Notes: a model not told the origin generated them from the sequence alone. DNA of 64,000 nucleotides from Arcicella sp034931005 (GCF_034931005.1 NZ_JAYGIN010000017.1:1-64000), one strand, 5' to 3'. Counted from the first letter of the stretch, positions 1 through 9,571 are shown. Numbers and translations are program-made.

Positions 1-1811
1 GAGATAACAACTTCTCAGCGACAACGCAAGAAGTATCAGTATCTAAAGCAGGAACGTACACAGTAACAATCACAACTAATGGTTGTACAGCAGTAGCCAC
101 GACAACGGTGGAAGTGAAACCAACGGCAGACATTAAAGCTACTTCAGCAGAAGTTTGTACAGGTGGAACAACAACCTTAACGGCAACGGGCGGTGTAACT
201 TACGCATGGTCAGCACCAGATGGTTTCACGGCCACAGGAGCAAATCCAACGGTGTCGGTTCAACAAGTTTATACCGTAATCGGAACAACTGAAGGTGGAT
301 GTATCGGAACAGCAACGGCTACTTTAACAATTAAAGATAACCCAACTGTTAAAATTACAGGAGACACCGTTACTTGCTCAGGTGGAAAAGTTACTTTAAC
401 TGCCAACGGTACAGGAACATTCGCATGGTCTGGAACTAACAATTTCTCTGCAACAACTGCATCGGTAGATGTATCAGCAGGAACTTATCAAGTGACAGTA
501 ACAAATGCAGGATGTAGTGCAGTAGGAACAATTAAAGTGGTTAGTGATAACTTGTCAATCCAAGTAGGTGGAGCAACCATTTGTGAAGGTGGTTCAACAG
601 CCTTAACGGGTGATGCAACCGCAACAACAGGTATTAAATCTTACGCATGGTCTGGTCCAAATGGATTTACTTCAACAGAAAAATCTCCATCGGTAACTAA
701 ACCAACTGAGTCAGGTACATATACTTTAACGGTCATCTCAAACGCAGGTTGTACAGCCACAGCAACGACAACGATAACGGTAACACCAGCATCGCTTTCG
801 ACGGCAGCAGTTGCCTTCTGTAATGGAGGAAAAGCTACCTTGACTGCAACAGGTGGAACAGGAGCAACGTACTTATGGACAGGCGGATTAACTACTTCAA
901 GTATCGAAGTAGCTACCGATGGAACGTATGATGTAACAATCACGGATGTAACAGGTTGTATCTCGAAAGGTAAATTCACCGTAACGGAAACAGCTAAACC
1001 AAATGTGTTAATTACTGGAGCAACTGCATTATGTACATCAGCTTCAACTGAATTGACTGTCAATAAAGAGGTAACCAACGGTGAGACTTACTCATGGTCT
1101 GGACCAAGTGGATTTACAGCAACAACTCAGAAGATAAATGTTTCAACTGCTGGAGACTATTCAGTATTAGTGAAAACAGATGGCGGTTGTGAGGTAACAG
1201 CGAAAGTAACGGTAACAGCAGGATTTACACCAACCGCAGTATGTGGTCCAGTTTGTGAAGGTCAAGACTTAATCTTGAATGTAACAGGTGGTTTAACTTA
1301 CGCATGGTCAAGTCCAAATGGTTTCACGTCATCGTCGCAAAACCCACAATTACTGAATGTTAAATTAACTGATGCAGGAGTTTATTCAGTAACTGTTACA
1401 GGAAATGGTTGTACTGCAACAGTTGTAGCAACGTTAATCGTTTATCCAAAACCAACGGGTATTACAGTAACAGCTCAAGTTTCAACTTGTGACCAAGATA
1501 CTCCTAAGAATGACGGTAAAGTTATCTTAGCAGGTACATTCACAGGATTGAAATATGACATCGTTGAAGGAAGCACTTACACAGGAACTAAGAAATACGC
1601 AGATGCAACAGATATTCCAACAGATGGAGTTGTTAAATCTGGTATTGCTAATCCAAGTACAAATGCAGGCACGAAATTCACAGTACGTGTATTCAATGCC
1701 AACGATTGCTACACGGATTACACCGTAACAATGCAACAAGTTGTATGTTCATGTGGAGAAGCAAGATGTATTCCTTATGGTATCATCAAAACGAAAAGTG
1801 CGAAGAAGTAA
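1..1811 (+). CDS. Secreted Ig-like repeat protein (5' end outside window)
   Basis: The frame is open from base 3, so the gene begins before the window and only its C-terminal ~600 residues are visible. It consists of about seven degenerate Ig-like repeats of 70-90 residues. Each starts near a C-x-G-G motif and contains the signature Y-A-W-S-x-P-x-G-F-T-A-T, followed by G-T-Y-x-V-T-V-T-x-x-x-G-C. Composition is very rich in Thr, Val, Gly and Ala. The last ~115 residues are a different module ending in a Cys-rich, basic tail (CSCGEARCIPYGIIKTKSAK). This resembles large SprB-like surface adhesins of gliding or T9SS Bacteroidota. No canonical type A or B sorting domain is visible, so the tail may be the export signal (inference). 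Exact function is unknown. Confidence 0.8.
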   Translation, partial: DNNFSATTQEVSVSKAGTYTVTITTNGCTAVATTTVEVKPTADIKATSAEVCTGGTTTLTATGGVTYAWSAPDGFTATGANPTVSVQQVYTVIGTTEGGCIGTATATLTIKDNPTVKITGDTVTCSGGKVTLTANGTGTFAWSGTNNFSATTASVDVSAGTYQVTVTNAGCSAVGTIKVVSDNLSIQVGGATICEGGSTALTGDATATTGIKSYAWSGPNGFTSTEKSPSVTKPTESGTYTLTVISNAGCTATATTTITVTPASLSTAAVAFCNGGKATLTATGGTGATYLWTGGLTTSSIEVATDGTYDVTITDVTGCISKGKFTVTETAKPNVLITGATALCTSASTELTVNKEVTNGETYSWSGPSGFTATTQKINVSTAGDYSVLVKTDGGCEVTAKVTVTAGFTPTAVCGPVCEGQDLILNVTGGLTYAWSSPNGFTSSSQNPQLLNVKLTDAGVYSVTVTGNGCTATVVATLIVYPKPTGITVTAQVSTCDQDTPKNDGKVILAGTFTGLKYDIVEGSTYTGTKKYADATDIPTDGVVKSGIANPSTNAGTKFTVRVFNANDCYTDYTVTMQQVVCSCGEARCIPYGIIKTKSAKK

Positions 1812-1903
1812 TTAGGTAGTAGGTATGAAGTAGTAGGAATGAGGTATTAGATAAATTTGGAGTGAAGTGGGAAAATGGAACTTGAGATAATCAAAATCCA
1901 TTT
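1812..1903. repeat. G/A-rich low-complexity spacer with taggtag-like motifs
   Basis: Directly after the adhesin stop codon the strand reads as loosely repeated agtaggtatgaagtagtagg-type words. Similar wordy spacers occur at 10963-11149, 20290-20380 and 24810-24860. No gene is visible. Confidence 0.35.
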
Positions 1904-1987
1904 TCTCTAACCTCTAACCTCTAACCTCTAACCTCTAACCTCTAACCTCTAACCTCTAACCTCTAACCTCTAACCTCTAACCTCTAA
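1904..1987. repeat. Telomere-like heptamer tandem repeat (CCTCTAA)n, about 12 copies
   Basis: About twelve near-perfect head-to-tail copies of the 7-bp unit cctctaa (ttagagg on the other strand) lie between the adhesin gene and its downstream hairpin. Because 7 is not a multiple of 3 it cannot be a simple coding repeat. Copy number is expected to vary by replication slippage. No partner gene or binding site is evident. Confidence 0.9.
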
Positions 1988-2078
1988 AGCCTAAAAAGAT
2001 AATAATAAAAGTAAAGATGGGAGAATCAGGAAAAGAAGTTTTCAATGCGAGCGAAGACTAACCCTAACCCACGTATGC

Positions 2079-2116
2079 AAAGCCCTCGGACCAATGGTCG
2101 AGGGCTTTCTTTTTGA
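2079..2116 (+). terminator. Rho-independent terminator after adhesin gene
   Basis: The arms aaagccctcg and cgagggcttt, extended by gacc/ggtc with one bulged G, enclose a tiny loop and are followed by a T-rich run. It lies 270 bp after the adhesin stop, beyond the heptamer tract, so the tract is probably transcribed. Confidence 0.75.
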
Positions 2117-2225
2117 CTTTAAGATAAAGAGGTTTTGTAAATGAAAATATTTTATCTTCCAATTGTCTTAATAAGCCTTGAATAGAAAATTTAAAAGATT
2201 TTCGTTATCCTATCAACAACAAATT

Positions 2226-2257
2226 TTGTCAAAAAACGTTGTCGGTAGTATATTTAC
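2226..2257 (+). promoter_or_regulatory. Candidate Bacteroidota promoter (TTG-N20-TATATTTA)
   Basis: TTG at 2226-2228 and TATATTTA at 2249-2256 are 20 bases apart. This fits the Bacteroidota -33/-7 consensus except for the final G of the -7 box. It lies about 60 bp upstream of the GTG start of the CHU_C-domain protein. Confidence 0.35.
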
Positions 2258-2319
2258 ATATATTTTTCTAACCACTAATTGTTAAAAAGTAAAGTTTTAA
2301 ACAGAAAAATATAGCAATT

Positions 2320-4104
2320 GTGCTTAAACAAATACCCCATAAAAATCTATTATTTCTCTTTTTCTTCATTGGTTATACTTGGGTAAGTCACGCCCAAATT
2401 ACTATCATGAAGAATGGAGCAGGTATTTGCCCAAATGGAAGTATTGGATTATCCTGTTCTGCCCCCAATATAGTTGATTATACATGGGAGTTTTTACGTC
2501 CCGCTCCAATAGGGTGGTCAACTCTTACGGGCAAAAACTCAAGTAGCATTACCCATAATGAAATTGGTCAGTATCGTTTAACTGTCAGAGATAACGTTGG
2601 TGTAGTTTCTATTTCAAATACCCTTGATATTGTCGGACTAAATAATCCACCAATACCGATAATTACACCAAGTAGAGCAGTTACTCAAATTTGTCAAGGA
2701 GATTCTATTATCTTAAAAACGAATTTTCAGTTAGGATTTCAATACTTTTGGTTTTTGGATAATAATTTAATAACACCTTTGCAATACTTTGAAATTACGG
2801 CAAAAAAAGCAGGTGAATATATATTGAAAGTAACCGACCAAAGTTCACTGAGTAATGCGTGTTCATCTTTTTCATTACCATACAAACTTGATTATACCTC
2901 AGTCATTACGGTTAAAATAGACTCTCTTCCGCCTTTTTGTGGTTTATCAACACCTCCCATTAATTTAACAGCAACACCTGCAAATGGAAAATTCAAGGGG
3001 AAAGGTATTACTGATGCAAATGTAGGAACTTTTAATCCTGCAACGGCGGGTGTGGGTAAACACGAAATAACTTACGAAGTTGCTCAAAATGGTAGTTGTC
3101 CAAGTGTTTTTGATAAACGAACTTTTATGGTTTCTGACCCAAAATCTATCATTACTACCAATACAGGGAAAACACAATTTTGTCAAGGTGATATTGCAAC
3201 ACTTTCTGCCCCTGCTGGAATGAAAAACTATGAATGGTTTTTAGGGGGGAATTCAGTAGGAACATTAAACAAATTGGACGTTGGAGCAGGTGGAGATTTT
3301 CAGTTAAAAATTACTGATGAAGCTCCCTGTACAGATACTTCGCCAGTAGTAAAAATAGAATTTTTCAACGCAACAAGTGTGACAACTGACCCAATTCTAT
3401 CGGTTTGCGGAACAGAACACGCTGCAATACCACTAAAAGGTACGCCCTCTGGCGGAGCTTTCAGGATTAATGGGGAATTTGCTACAACCTTTGATTATAA
3501 AAAGTTAGGTGTTGGCACTTATAAAGTCTTCTATAAATTAGATGGTTCATTGCCATGTTTACAGGGAAGTTCTGAGCAAGAAGTTGAAATTCAAGATTTT
3601 CCTAAACCAGAATTGGGAGATGATATTCTGTTAGGAAAAGGCAACGGAATCACACTAAAAGGCTTTATTAACCAACCTAAACTTAGTTACTTATGGTCGC
3701 CAGCAACAACTTTAGACGATGCCACAATCGCCAACCCTACTGCTAAGCCTATTGTTAGTACCAAATATTTTGTAACTGTCAAAACAGATTTGGGTTGTGA
3801 AGGTAAAGATTCAATCAATGTTGTAGTGTATCAACCTGTTTACATTCCAACGGCATTCACTCCTAATGGCGACGCAAATAATGATACTTGGGAATTAAAC
3901 GGTTTAGAGGTCTATCCTAATCCAGAAGTTCAGATTTTTAACCGTTGGGGAAATATGATTTTTTATTCAAAAGGCACATATACGCCTTTTGATGGTACAG
4001 ATAGTGGCAAAACCCTCCCCGAAGGTATGTACGTTTACAAAATTAATCCTTTCCCAGACCGCCCCAATTTTCAATATAAAGGCACATTTATGCTTTTTCG
4101 CTAA
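2320..4104 (+). CDS. Secreted protein with T9SS type B (gliding motility-associated, CHU_C) C-terminal domain
   Basis: 594 residues from a GTG start. A hydrophobic signal peptide (LLFLFFFIGYTWVSHA) fits Sec export. The middle holds several Ig/PKD-like modules, each opening with a C-x-G-D motif (ICQGDSIIL, FCQGDIATL). The last ~90 residues are a textbook CHU_C domain: YIPTAFTPNGDANNDTWELN, then a Y-P-N-P-x-V-x-I-F-N-R-W-G-N block and L-P-E-G-M-Y-V-Y. In this family the domain directs secretion and surface attachment through the type IX system. Ligand and role are unknown; an adhesin or matrix component is plausible from the architecture. Confidence 0.88.
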   Translation: MLKQIPHKNLLFLFFFIGYTWVSHAQITIMKNGAGICPNGSIGLSCSAPNIVDYTWEFLRPAPIGWSTLTGKNSSSITHNEIGQYRLTVRDNVGVVSISNTLDIVGLNNPPIPIITPSRAVTQICQGDSIILKTNFQLGFQYFWFLDNNLITPLQYFEITAKKAGEYILKVTDQSSLSNACSSFSLPYKLDYTSVITVKIDSLPPFCGLSTPPINLTATPANGKFKGKGITDANVGTFNPATAGVGKHEITYEVAQNGSCPSVFDKRTFMVSDPKSIITTNTGKTQFCQGDIATLSAPAGMKNYEWFLGGNSVGTLNKLDVGAGGDFQLKITDEAPCTDTSPVVKIEFFNATSVTTDPILSVCGTEHAAIPLKGTPSGGAFRINGEFATTFDYKKLGVGTYKVFYKLDGSLPCLQGSSEQEVEIQDFPKPELGDDILLGKGNGITLKGFINQPKLSYLWSPATTLDDATIANPTAKPIVSTKYFVTVKTDLGCEGKDSINVVVYQPVYIPTAFTPNGDANNDTWELNGLEVYPNPEVQIFNRWGNMIFYSKGTYTPFDGTDSGKTLPEGMYVYKINPFPDRPNFQYKGTFMLFR

Positions 4105-4217
4105 TTTTTTACGCTTCATGCAACCCTTTTTGATTTGACTTCCGTCCATGTTTTTAGAAGGACGATAATTGTTGTATCTTACTATTCAGATAATAAACAA
4201 CGTCGAACCATAAAAGC

Positions 4218-5456
4218 ATGATGGTATTTTACAAAAAACATAATCAAACGCAAGAAAAACAGCAAAATGGCAGGATAATACAAATTGTCCTCTATTCATT
4301 GTTGACTATTTTATCACTACAAAGTTGTGATAAAGTGGTTGATGAAACACCGCCTACTTTACCTCCAACCATTCCACAGGCAACTACTGAGGTTTTCAAA
4401 TTGACGTATCCCAATGTAAGTTCATTTATTTTCAAACCCTTAGAGCAAGACAAAACCTGGCAGACTGATTTTGTCACTCCTGCTGGAAAAGTATCGTCTT
4501 TAGTTGATTATCAAGGTGAAATAATTGACTTGAATGAATTGGTTGGTATGCCCAAAAGCCTTCCAATTACCATAAAACAACACTTTTTGAGTAATTATAC
4601 TACTGCCGAAATTGTGATGGTTTATGATGTAATGAAATCTCTGACTGTAACAGATGGTTATAAATTAGTTATTCAGACCGATAAGAATACAATTATAAAC
4701 CTGTATTATGATGCCAATAATAATTTTGTCAGGGAAGAAAATCAACCAAACGTAAAGCCCTCTGCTATCACTTTTACCAGTACCGACCAGATAAATTTTG
4801 ATGCTTCCATTCCGACCGTAATCAAACAGTTTTTGAGTAATAATCAACTAAAAAGTGCCAGTGTGATTATCTATAATTTGGCTGATAAATCGTATAAAAT
4901 AGTCTTGAATTTTAGAGAACATCTCAATGGTGCTTTGCAAACGTCCGAAATATTCCTTGCAGATTCGGGACAAATTTTGCAATGGGTATCTACCATTGAA
5001 AACGAATATACTTACAAAGTTTTAACCAAAACAAATCTACCAACAGACCTTACCACTTATTTAGAGGCTAATTTTCCCAATTGGCAATTTGATTATGGTG
5101 TGTCAGAAAGCATTTTTGGAAACCACAAAACCAGTTTTGTAACCGTGAAAATTGGTCAAAATGATCGTTATTTACTTATTGATGAAGAAAGTAAGAAGAA
5201 CGATTTAAAACTAATTCGAACTCAAGTATTAGGTGAAAATTATTTGCCCGAATCGGTCAAAACTACCTTGAATAATAATTTTGCCAATTGGATATTTGTA
5301 AAAGCAAATGTAGTTTATGAACCCTACAATCAGGGTGCTTATCAGATTGTTACGAGTGTAAACCATTTTCAGATTGAAGTAAAACAAGGAACGGACCGCT
5401 ATTCAGTTCGTTTGGCAAGCGACGGAAATATTTTATATAAATTCCGAATTCTATAA
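4218..5456 (+). CDS. Lipoprotein with PepSY-like repeats
   Basis: 412 residues. A hydrophobic segment ends in a lipobox (LTILSLQSC, Cys about residue 37), implying an inner- or outer-membrane lipoprotein. The body contains repeated LP-x-x-x-x-x-x-L-x-x-N-F-x-N-W motifs, for example LPTDLTTYLEANFPNWQFDY and LPESVKTTLNNNFANWIF. These match the PepSY-like (beta-lactamase-inhibitor-like) fold common in Bacteroidota periplasmic proteins. It sits 90 bp upstream of an ECF sigma gene on the same strand and may be part of the same envelope-stress locus (inference). Ligand unknown. The start could be either of two adjacent ATGs. Confidence 0.7.
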   Translation: MMVFYKKHNQTQEKQQNGRIIQIVLYSLLTILSLQSCDKVVDETPPTLPPTIPQATTEVFKLTYPNVSSFIFKPLEQDKTWQTDFVTPAGKVSSLVDYQGEIIDLNELVGMPKSLPITIKQHFLSNYTTAEIVMVYDVMKSLTVTDGYKLVIQTDKNTIINLYYDANNNFVREENQPNVKPSAITFTSTDQINFDASIPTVIKQFLSNNQLKSASVIIYNLADKSYKIVLNFREHLNGALQTSEIFLADSGQILQWVSTIENEYTYKVLTKTNLPTDLTTYLEANFPNWQFDYGVSESIFGNHKTSFVTVKIGQNDRYLLIDEESKKNDLKLIRTQVLGENYLPESVKTTLNNNFANWIFVKANVVYEPYNQGAYQIVTSVNHFQIEVKQGTDRYSVRLASDGNILYKFRIL

Positions 5457-5545
5457 ATTTTAAGAAAGATTTAGACTTGGAAAGTAATACTTTTTCTACT
5501 TGACCACCACAAGTTCATCTCGAATAAAACGTACCTAAACTCTAA

Positions 5546-6103
5546 ATGCCCAATAACGAAAGAGAATTAGTCCTTGCCTGTAAACGCAATGACCCCAAAG
5601 CACAAACTGCCTTTTATAATCTGTATAAAGGTCGGCTTTTGGGGGTATGTAGGCGTTATGCACGTACAGAAGCAGAGGCTGAGGACATTTTTCAAGAAGC
5701 ATTTATTAAAATTTTTAAAAACTTACACACACTCGAAAAGATAGAATCAGTTAATTATTGGGTAAAATCTTCGGTAATTCGTACCGCCATTGACCATTAC
5801 CGCCACACCTCTCACGAAAGAGAACAGGTTGGTTATGAGTATGTTGCAGAGTTTAGTGAAAATGATGAAAATATATTTTCACGTTTGAGTAGAGAGCAAA
5901 TATTGAATATTATCAATACCTTGCCCGACGGTTATAGGATGGTGATAAACTTGTATTTGATTGATGGTTATAATCACGCTGAAATTGCTGGAATGTTGAA
6001 TATAACCGAAGGAACATCAAAATCGCAATTATCAAGAGGGAGAGATTTATTGAAAAAAGAGTTAATAAAAATTGGTTATCAAGATGTAACAAGAGTTTAT
6101 TGA
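5546..6103 (+). CDS. ECF-type RNA polymerase sigma factor
   Basis: 185 residues, the usual ECF length. Region 2 is clear (YKGRLLGVCRRYARTEAEAE, then DIFQEAFIKIFKNL), as is region 4 (TLPDGYRMVINLYLIDGYNH followed by AEIAGMLNITEGTSKSQLSR). There is no region 1.1 or 3. In Bacteroidota such sigma factors are normally followed by a membrane-anchored anti-sigma protein. Here the next gene, 150 bp downstream, has one membrane segment near its N-terminus and fits that role. Target genes cannot be told from sequence. Confidence 0.93.
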   Translation: MPNNERELVLACKRNDPKAQTAFYNLYKGRLLGVCRRYARTEAEAEDIFQEAFIKIFKNLHTLEKIESVNYWVKSSVIRTAIDHYRHTSHEREQVGYEYVAEFSENDENIFSRLSREQILNIINTLPDGYRMVINLYLIDGYNHAEIAGMLNITEGTSKSQLSRGRDLLKKELIKIGYQDVTRVY

Positions 6104-6253
6104 GTAGTAATTGGGAATTAGCTGTTCGGTGAATTTGTACCCCTCCCAAGGGTTTAAAACTCTTAGGAGAGATAACAGAGAGATTTTATCGGGTATAACT
6201 TAGCTAACCAATTCAACTAAAAACTCCCATACTTAATTTGTAAAAATACAAAA

Positions 6254-7744
6254 ATGCAAAATCCAGAAGAAGATATACTCAAACGCTTTCTCCAAGATAC
6301 TTTCTCGGATTATGAGCCTGAGCCATCCGAACAAACTTGGGAAAATATATATACTGCCATTCAGCCCGATAAACCTCGTTGGGACGGTGGAATGAAACGG
6401 TTTTTGATTCCCGTTGTGGCTTTGCTTTTGTTATTGAGTGGTGTAATTATTTGGGAGAAAAAATCGACTGAAAAGGTAGAGAATGAATTGGTTAAAAACA
6501 CTAAAGTAACGCCTTTTAATAGCCCAGTTGTTGGTCAGAGAATTGAAAAGTATATTGAAAAAAATAAATCAACTGAAAATAAAAATCAGATTTATTCGAC
6601 AAAAACATTAATTGTAAATAGCGTTACGCCCTATTTTGAGGAGGATGAAATACTTCCGATTGTCCAACAACAATCGGAAGTATTAGTGATTGGAGAGCAA
6701 GTGCTTGAAAAAACAATTGTTTCAACTGAGAAAATAAACACGCAGCCACTTCTGGTAAGTTTAGATGAAAAAAATGCTTTGATAGTAGGTGAAAATAATG
6801 AAATACAAAATGTTGCGATTGAGCATAAAGACGTAGAGCGAGAAAATATATCACCGATAAATCATGTAAAAACTAAAAAAACACAGATTAAAATTGGACG
6901 TGTTTTGAAAGAGAAAAACGTTTCTAATGTGTACAATGAAGAAATAAAATTGGGTGAAGAATCAGCTAAAAATATATCAGAAAATCAGATTGCTACTAAT
7001 GAGGCGACAATTGAAGAAGTGAGATATACAAAACCTCTTGAATTGCTCAAAAATAAGGATATTGTCTTTGTAAAAAGCGATTTGATAACTCCCCAAATCT
7101 CTGAAAATCCATTGAGTAAGGAAATCAAACCAATTCGTAGAGCCATTTATTTGAGTGTCAGTATCACACCTTTACAAACGTATAGAATATTAACGGTAAA
7201 TAATCGTGCTATTCAGAATTTACAAAAAAATGGGCTTTTTGATGCTGAACGAAATGGTTATGCTTTTGAGATTGGTGTGACAAAACCTATTGGTAATACT
7301 TGGAATTTTAGAACGAATATTTCGTATTTAAAAATGCGTCAATGGGCTGACTATCAGGTTTCTACTGATGAATTATTGGTGGAGAATATTGCTGCAAATA
7401 CCAACAACAGGATTGAACAGGTTGTGCAACATAGAACCGAAAGCAATACCCTCGAAATGATAGGTTTGAAAGCAGATGTTCAGAAATTTTTAAGAATATC
7501 AGGACGAAATCGTTATTTCATTGCCACAGGTACGCAATTGATGTATGACCCCGCTAATCGTCAGACCAACGTGTTTCTAAACGCTTCGGCTGGTTTTCAG
7601 CACATTATCAATAAAAATTGTTTCTTGACGGTAGAACCAACCGCCAATTATTTATTAAACAATATCAATAATTCAAAAAGCCTCATACAGTCCAATGCGT
7701 ATAATTTAGGGCTAAAAATTGGGCTGAATTTTAAAGTTCAATAA
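6254..7744 (+). CDS. Single-span membrane protein with C-terminal OMP-like domain, probable anti-sigma partner
   Basis: 496 residues. The N-terminal ~45 residues are acidic and contain a short motif (PSEQTWENIYTAIQ) typical of proteins encoded next to ECF sigma factors in Bacteroidota. One transmembrane helix follows (FLIPVVALLLLLSGVIIW). Then comes a long charged, Lys/Glu/Asn-rich linker of ~220 residues. The C-terminal ~190 residues look like an outer-membrane beta-barrel-type domain (GYAFEIGVTKPIGNTWNFRT and later alternating strands). I infer that the cytoplasmic N-terminus binds the sigma factor encoded just upstream. That function is not proven by any motif I can name precisely. Confidence 0.6.
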   Translation: MQNPEEDILKRFLQDTFSDYEPEPSEQTWENIYTAIQPDKPRWDGGMKRFLIPVVALLLLLSGVIIWEKKSTEKVENELVKNTKVTPFNSPVVGQRIEKYIEKNKSTENKNQIYSTKTLIVNSVTPYFEEDEILPIVQQQSEVLVIGEQVLEKTIVSTEKINTQPLLVSLDEKNALIVGENNEIQNVAIEHKDVERENISPINHVKTKKTQIKIGRVLKEKNVSNVYNEEIKLGEESAKNISENQIATNEATIEEVRYTKPLELLKNKDIVFVKSDLITPQISENPLSKEIKPIRRAIYLSVSITPLQTYRILTVNNRAIQNLQKNGLFDAERNGYAFEIGVTKPIGNTWNFRTNISYLKMRQWADYQVSTDELLVENIAANTNNRIEQVVQHRTESNTLEMIGLKADVQKFLRISGRNRYFIATGTQLMYDPANRQTNVFLNASAGFQHIINKNCFLTVEPTANYLLNNINNSKSLIQSNAYNLGLKIGLNFKVQ

Positions 7745-7755
7745 ATCTAAAAATC

Positions 7756-8309
7756 ATGAAAAAATTTACACTTTTATTCGCTACGTTGCTGGCGATGTTT
7801 GGCGATGCTTTTGGGCAGAAGGAAGGGAAGGTTTTATGGGAGAAAAAAATAGACGAACTCGATACTAAAAATATGGATACGTTTTTTTATAGAACATCTA
7901 TTTTTGCTTCTCCTAATGGTAATTTATTACTATCAAGTGAAGAAACGCCACCACGTCGATTTATGAAGCCGACAAATCAGGAACTTATCAAGTGAAAGTA
8001 TCCAAAGATGGTTGTGTGAAATTATCAGAGCCGTTCAAAATCAGTATTTTAATTCCTTTGGCAAATGAAAGCGAAGTAGGAGAGGAGGAAGTTCAAGTTT
8101 ATCCCAATCCGAGTAGAGGAGAGTTTAATGTTATACTTTCAAAATCTTTGCAAAATGCTGATGTTCAATTATTTGACAGTTATGGACGTGAACATTTACT
8201 TAATTATGTCAATGAAACCGTAGCAATAAGAGGTTTTCAACAGGGCATTTATTTCTTGCGAGTATCTAAACATGATAGGAGTGTGACCTCTAAAATTGTG
8301 ATTGAGTAA
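7756..8309 (+). pseudogene. Decayed T9SS type A cargo gene (internal deletion and frameshift)
   Basis: The 5' part, 7756-7995, encodes a signal peptide (MKKFTLLFATLLAMFGDAFG) and the start of a domain (GKVLWEKKIDELD, SPNGNLLLSSE). It then runs out of frame into DNA that, one frame over, encodes the end of an Ig-like module (IYEADKSGTYQVKVSKDGC) and a T9SS type A sorting domain (VYPNPSRGEFNVIL, ending QGIYFLRVSKHDRSVTSKIV). In the downstream frame a TGA at 7938 separates the halves. The gene looks like the two ends of a longer secreted protein joined by deletion. It could still be two short ORFs, but the lower one has no signal peptide. Confidence 0.7.
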
Positions 8310-8329
8310 ATTTATTGAGCAATAAAAAG

Positions 8330-8362
8330 AAAGCCACTCCGAATATCGGGGTGGCTTTGCTG
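8330..8362 (+). terminator. Rho-independent terminator
   Basis: Arms aaagccactcc and ggggtggcttt surround a 6-base loop (gaatat), just after the T9SS remnant stop codon. The T tract is short. Confidence 0.65.
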
Positions 8363-9062
8363 TGAAACCTCTTTAAACTTCTCAATTAAATCTTTTAGTA
8401 TTTATGATGAAATATAATTCGACCATTGGAGATTTGTAAATATTGAACTTTTCTAAGAAATCAAATATTTGGCTACTAATCTTTATCTGTTACTTAACTA
8501 CCAAAGTGAAAATGCTATTTAGATAACACCACACTCTCAATATTGAATAACATCTTTTGTCTATTACTGAAACTAAAATTAGTGGATGATTTTTACTTTT
8601 TCTTGAGAATGAGACGAAACCTTAAAAAGAAAAGACGAAAATATTATTTCATCATAATTGATGTAGTTTTTAGCAATTTTATGATTTTTATCATTTCAAA
8701 GCTTGATTTTTAATCCTTACCCTGTCAAGTGTCAAAATGTTGGTTTTTAATCAAAAAATGGTGTTTTTTAAAAAAATAGGGTTTGTTGGATAGCCATTTT
8801 AAGTAAAAAAACTTGTTTTGTTTAAAACCCAATTCCTTTGAAACATACTCTCTGAAATTGTACTTTTTTACCTGATTTTCAACATGAACCTCTTTTGCCA
8901 ATAAATACATTTTTTACTAAAAAGCCGTATTTGACTGATGATTACATTTATGATACGTTTTTGAAAAAATCTTATTAATGCTTGGAATTATTATATTTAA
9001 TCGTAAAATTTATGTAACAACTGAGTAAAAGCACTCAAACATCAACGTAAAATTTTAAGAAA
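8363..9062. other. AT-rich gene-free interval
   Basis: About 700 bp with no convincing gene. It is strongly AT-rich with many T and A runs. A 61-codon minus-strand ORF at 8725-8910 has biased Lys/Phe/Asn composition and no recognisable feature, and I do not accept it. The interval probably holds the promoter of the gene at 9063, but I see no clear -33/-7 pair. Confidence 0.5.
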
Positions 9063-9494
9063 ATGACAGTAGAAAATCAATTCCAAGCCATAACAGATAA
9101 CTTAAATACAACCAATAATGAGGTGGAAATACTTGATTTATTAGTTGATAGCAACAATATGTTTTATGATTATTCTAAGAATAGAGTGATTTCATTTATT
9201 CATGGAAGAAATTATCATTTAGTATTATTCAACGCTCAAGACAATGACAGAGGTTTCACGATGTACACCGTTGAGAATTTTTGTGAGTATGAAGCTGATT
9301 TAGTGATGTTGCGTAATATTTTTGCTTACGCTATTCATAATGGCTTGAATAATTATCTCATGCGTTTGGCACGTAGTAAAGTGGAGGACATTTTCTACAT
9401 GACAGATACTTTTAGAGCTTTATTTAATAAGCCAAAACCAATTGACGACTACGAAGTACAAACGCCAAGATTACCTTCTTCGTTAACATATTGA
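9063..9494 (+). CDS. Hypothetical cytoplasmic protein
   Basis: 143 residues, no signal peptide and no membrane segment. The middle (FIHGRNYHLVLFNAQDNDRG, then TMYTVENFCEYEADLVMLRN) is moderately hydrophobic with an even alpha/beta pattern. The C-terminal ~25 residues look disordered and Pro-rich. I do not recognise a family. The gene stands alone between an AT-rich spacer and a strong terminator, so it is probably a monocistronic unit. Codon use looks like the neighbours'. Confidence 0.7.
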   Translation: MTVENQFQAITDNLNTTNNEVEILDLLVDSNNMFYDYSKNRVISFIHGRNYHLVLFNAQDNDRGFTMYTVENFCEYEADLVMLRNIFAYAIHNGLNNYLMRLARSKVEDIFYMTDTFRALFNKPKPIDDYEVQTPRLPSSLTY

Positions 9495-9571
9495 TACGGA
9501 ATAAAAATGTTAAGGGAATTGCTCGTCGGTGGTTCTGGTACATAAACGTCACAATTCCATACAGATAAAGC

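Noticed and set aside
641..1078. 145-codon minus-strand ORF inside the Ig-repeat gene
   Set aside because: It is the reverse complement of Thr/Val-rich repeats, a typical antisense shadow.
1904..1987. True telomere or chromosome end
   Set aside because: The tract is short, internal and flanked by ordinary genes; a tandem repeat is enough to explain it.
8725..8910. 61-codon minus-strand ORF
   Set aside because: Composition is simply that of AT-rich DNA (Lys, Phe, Asn), with no motif, no promoter and no neighbour link.
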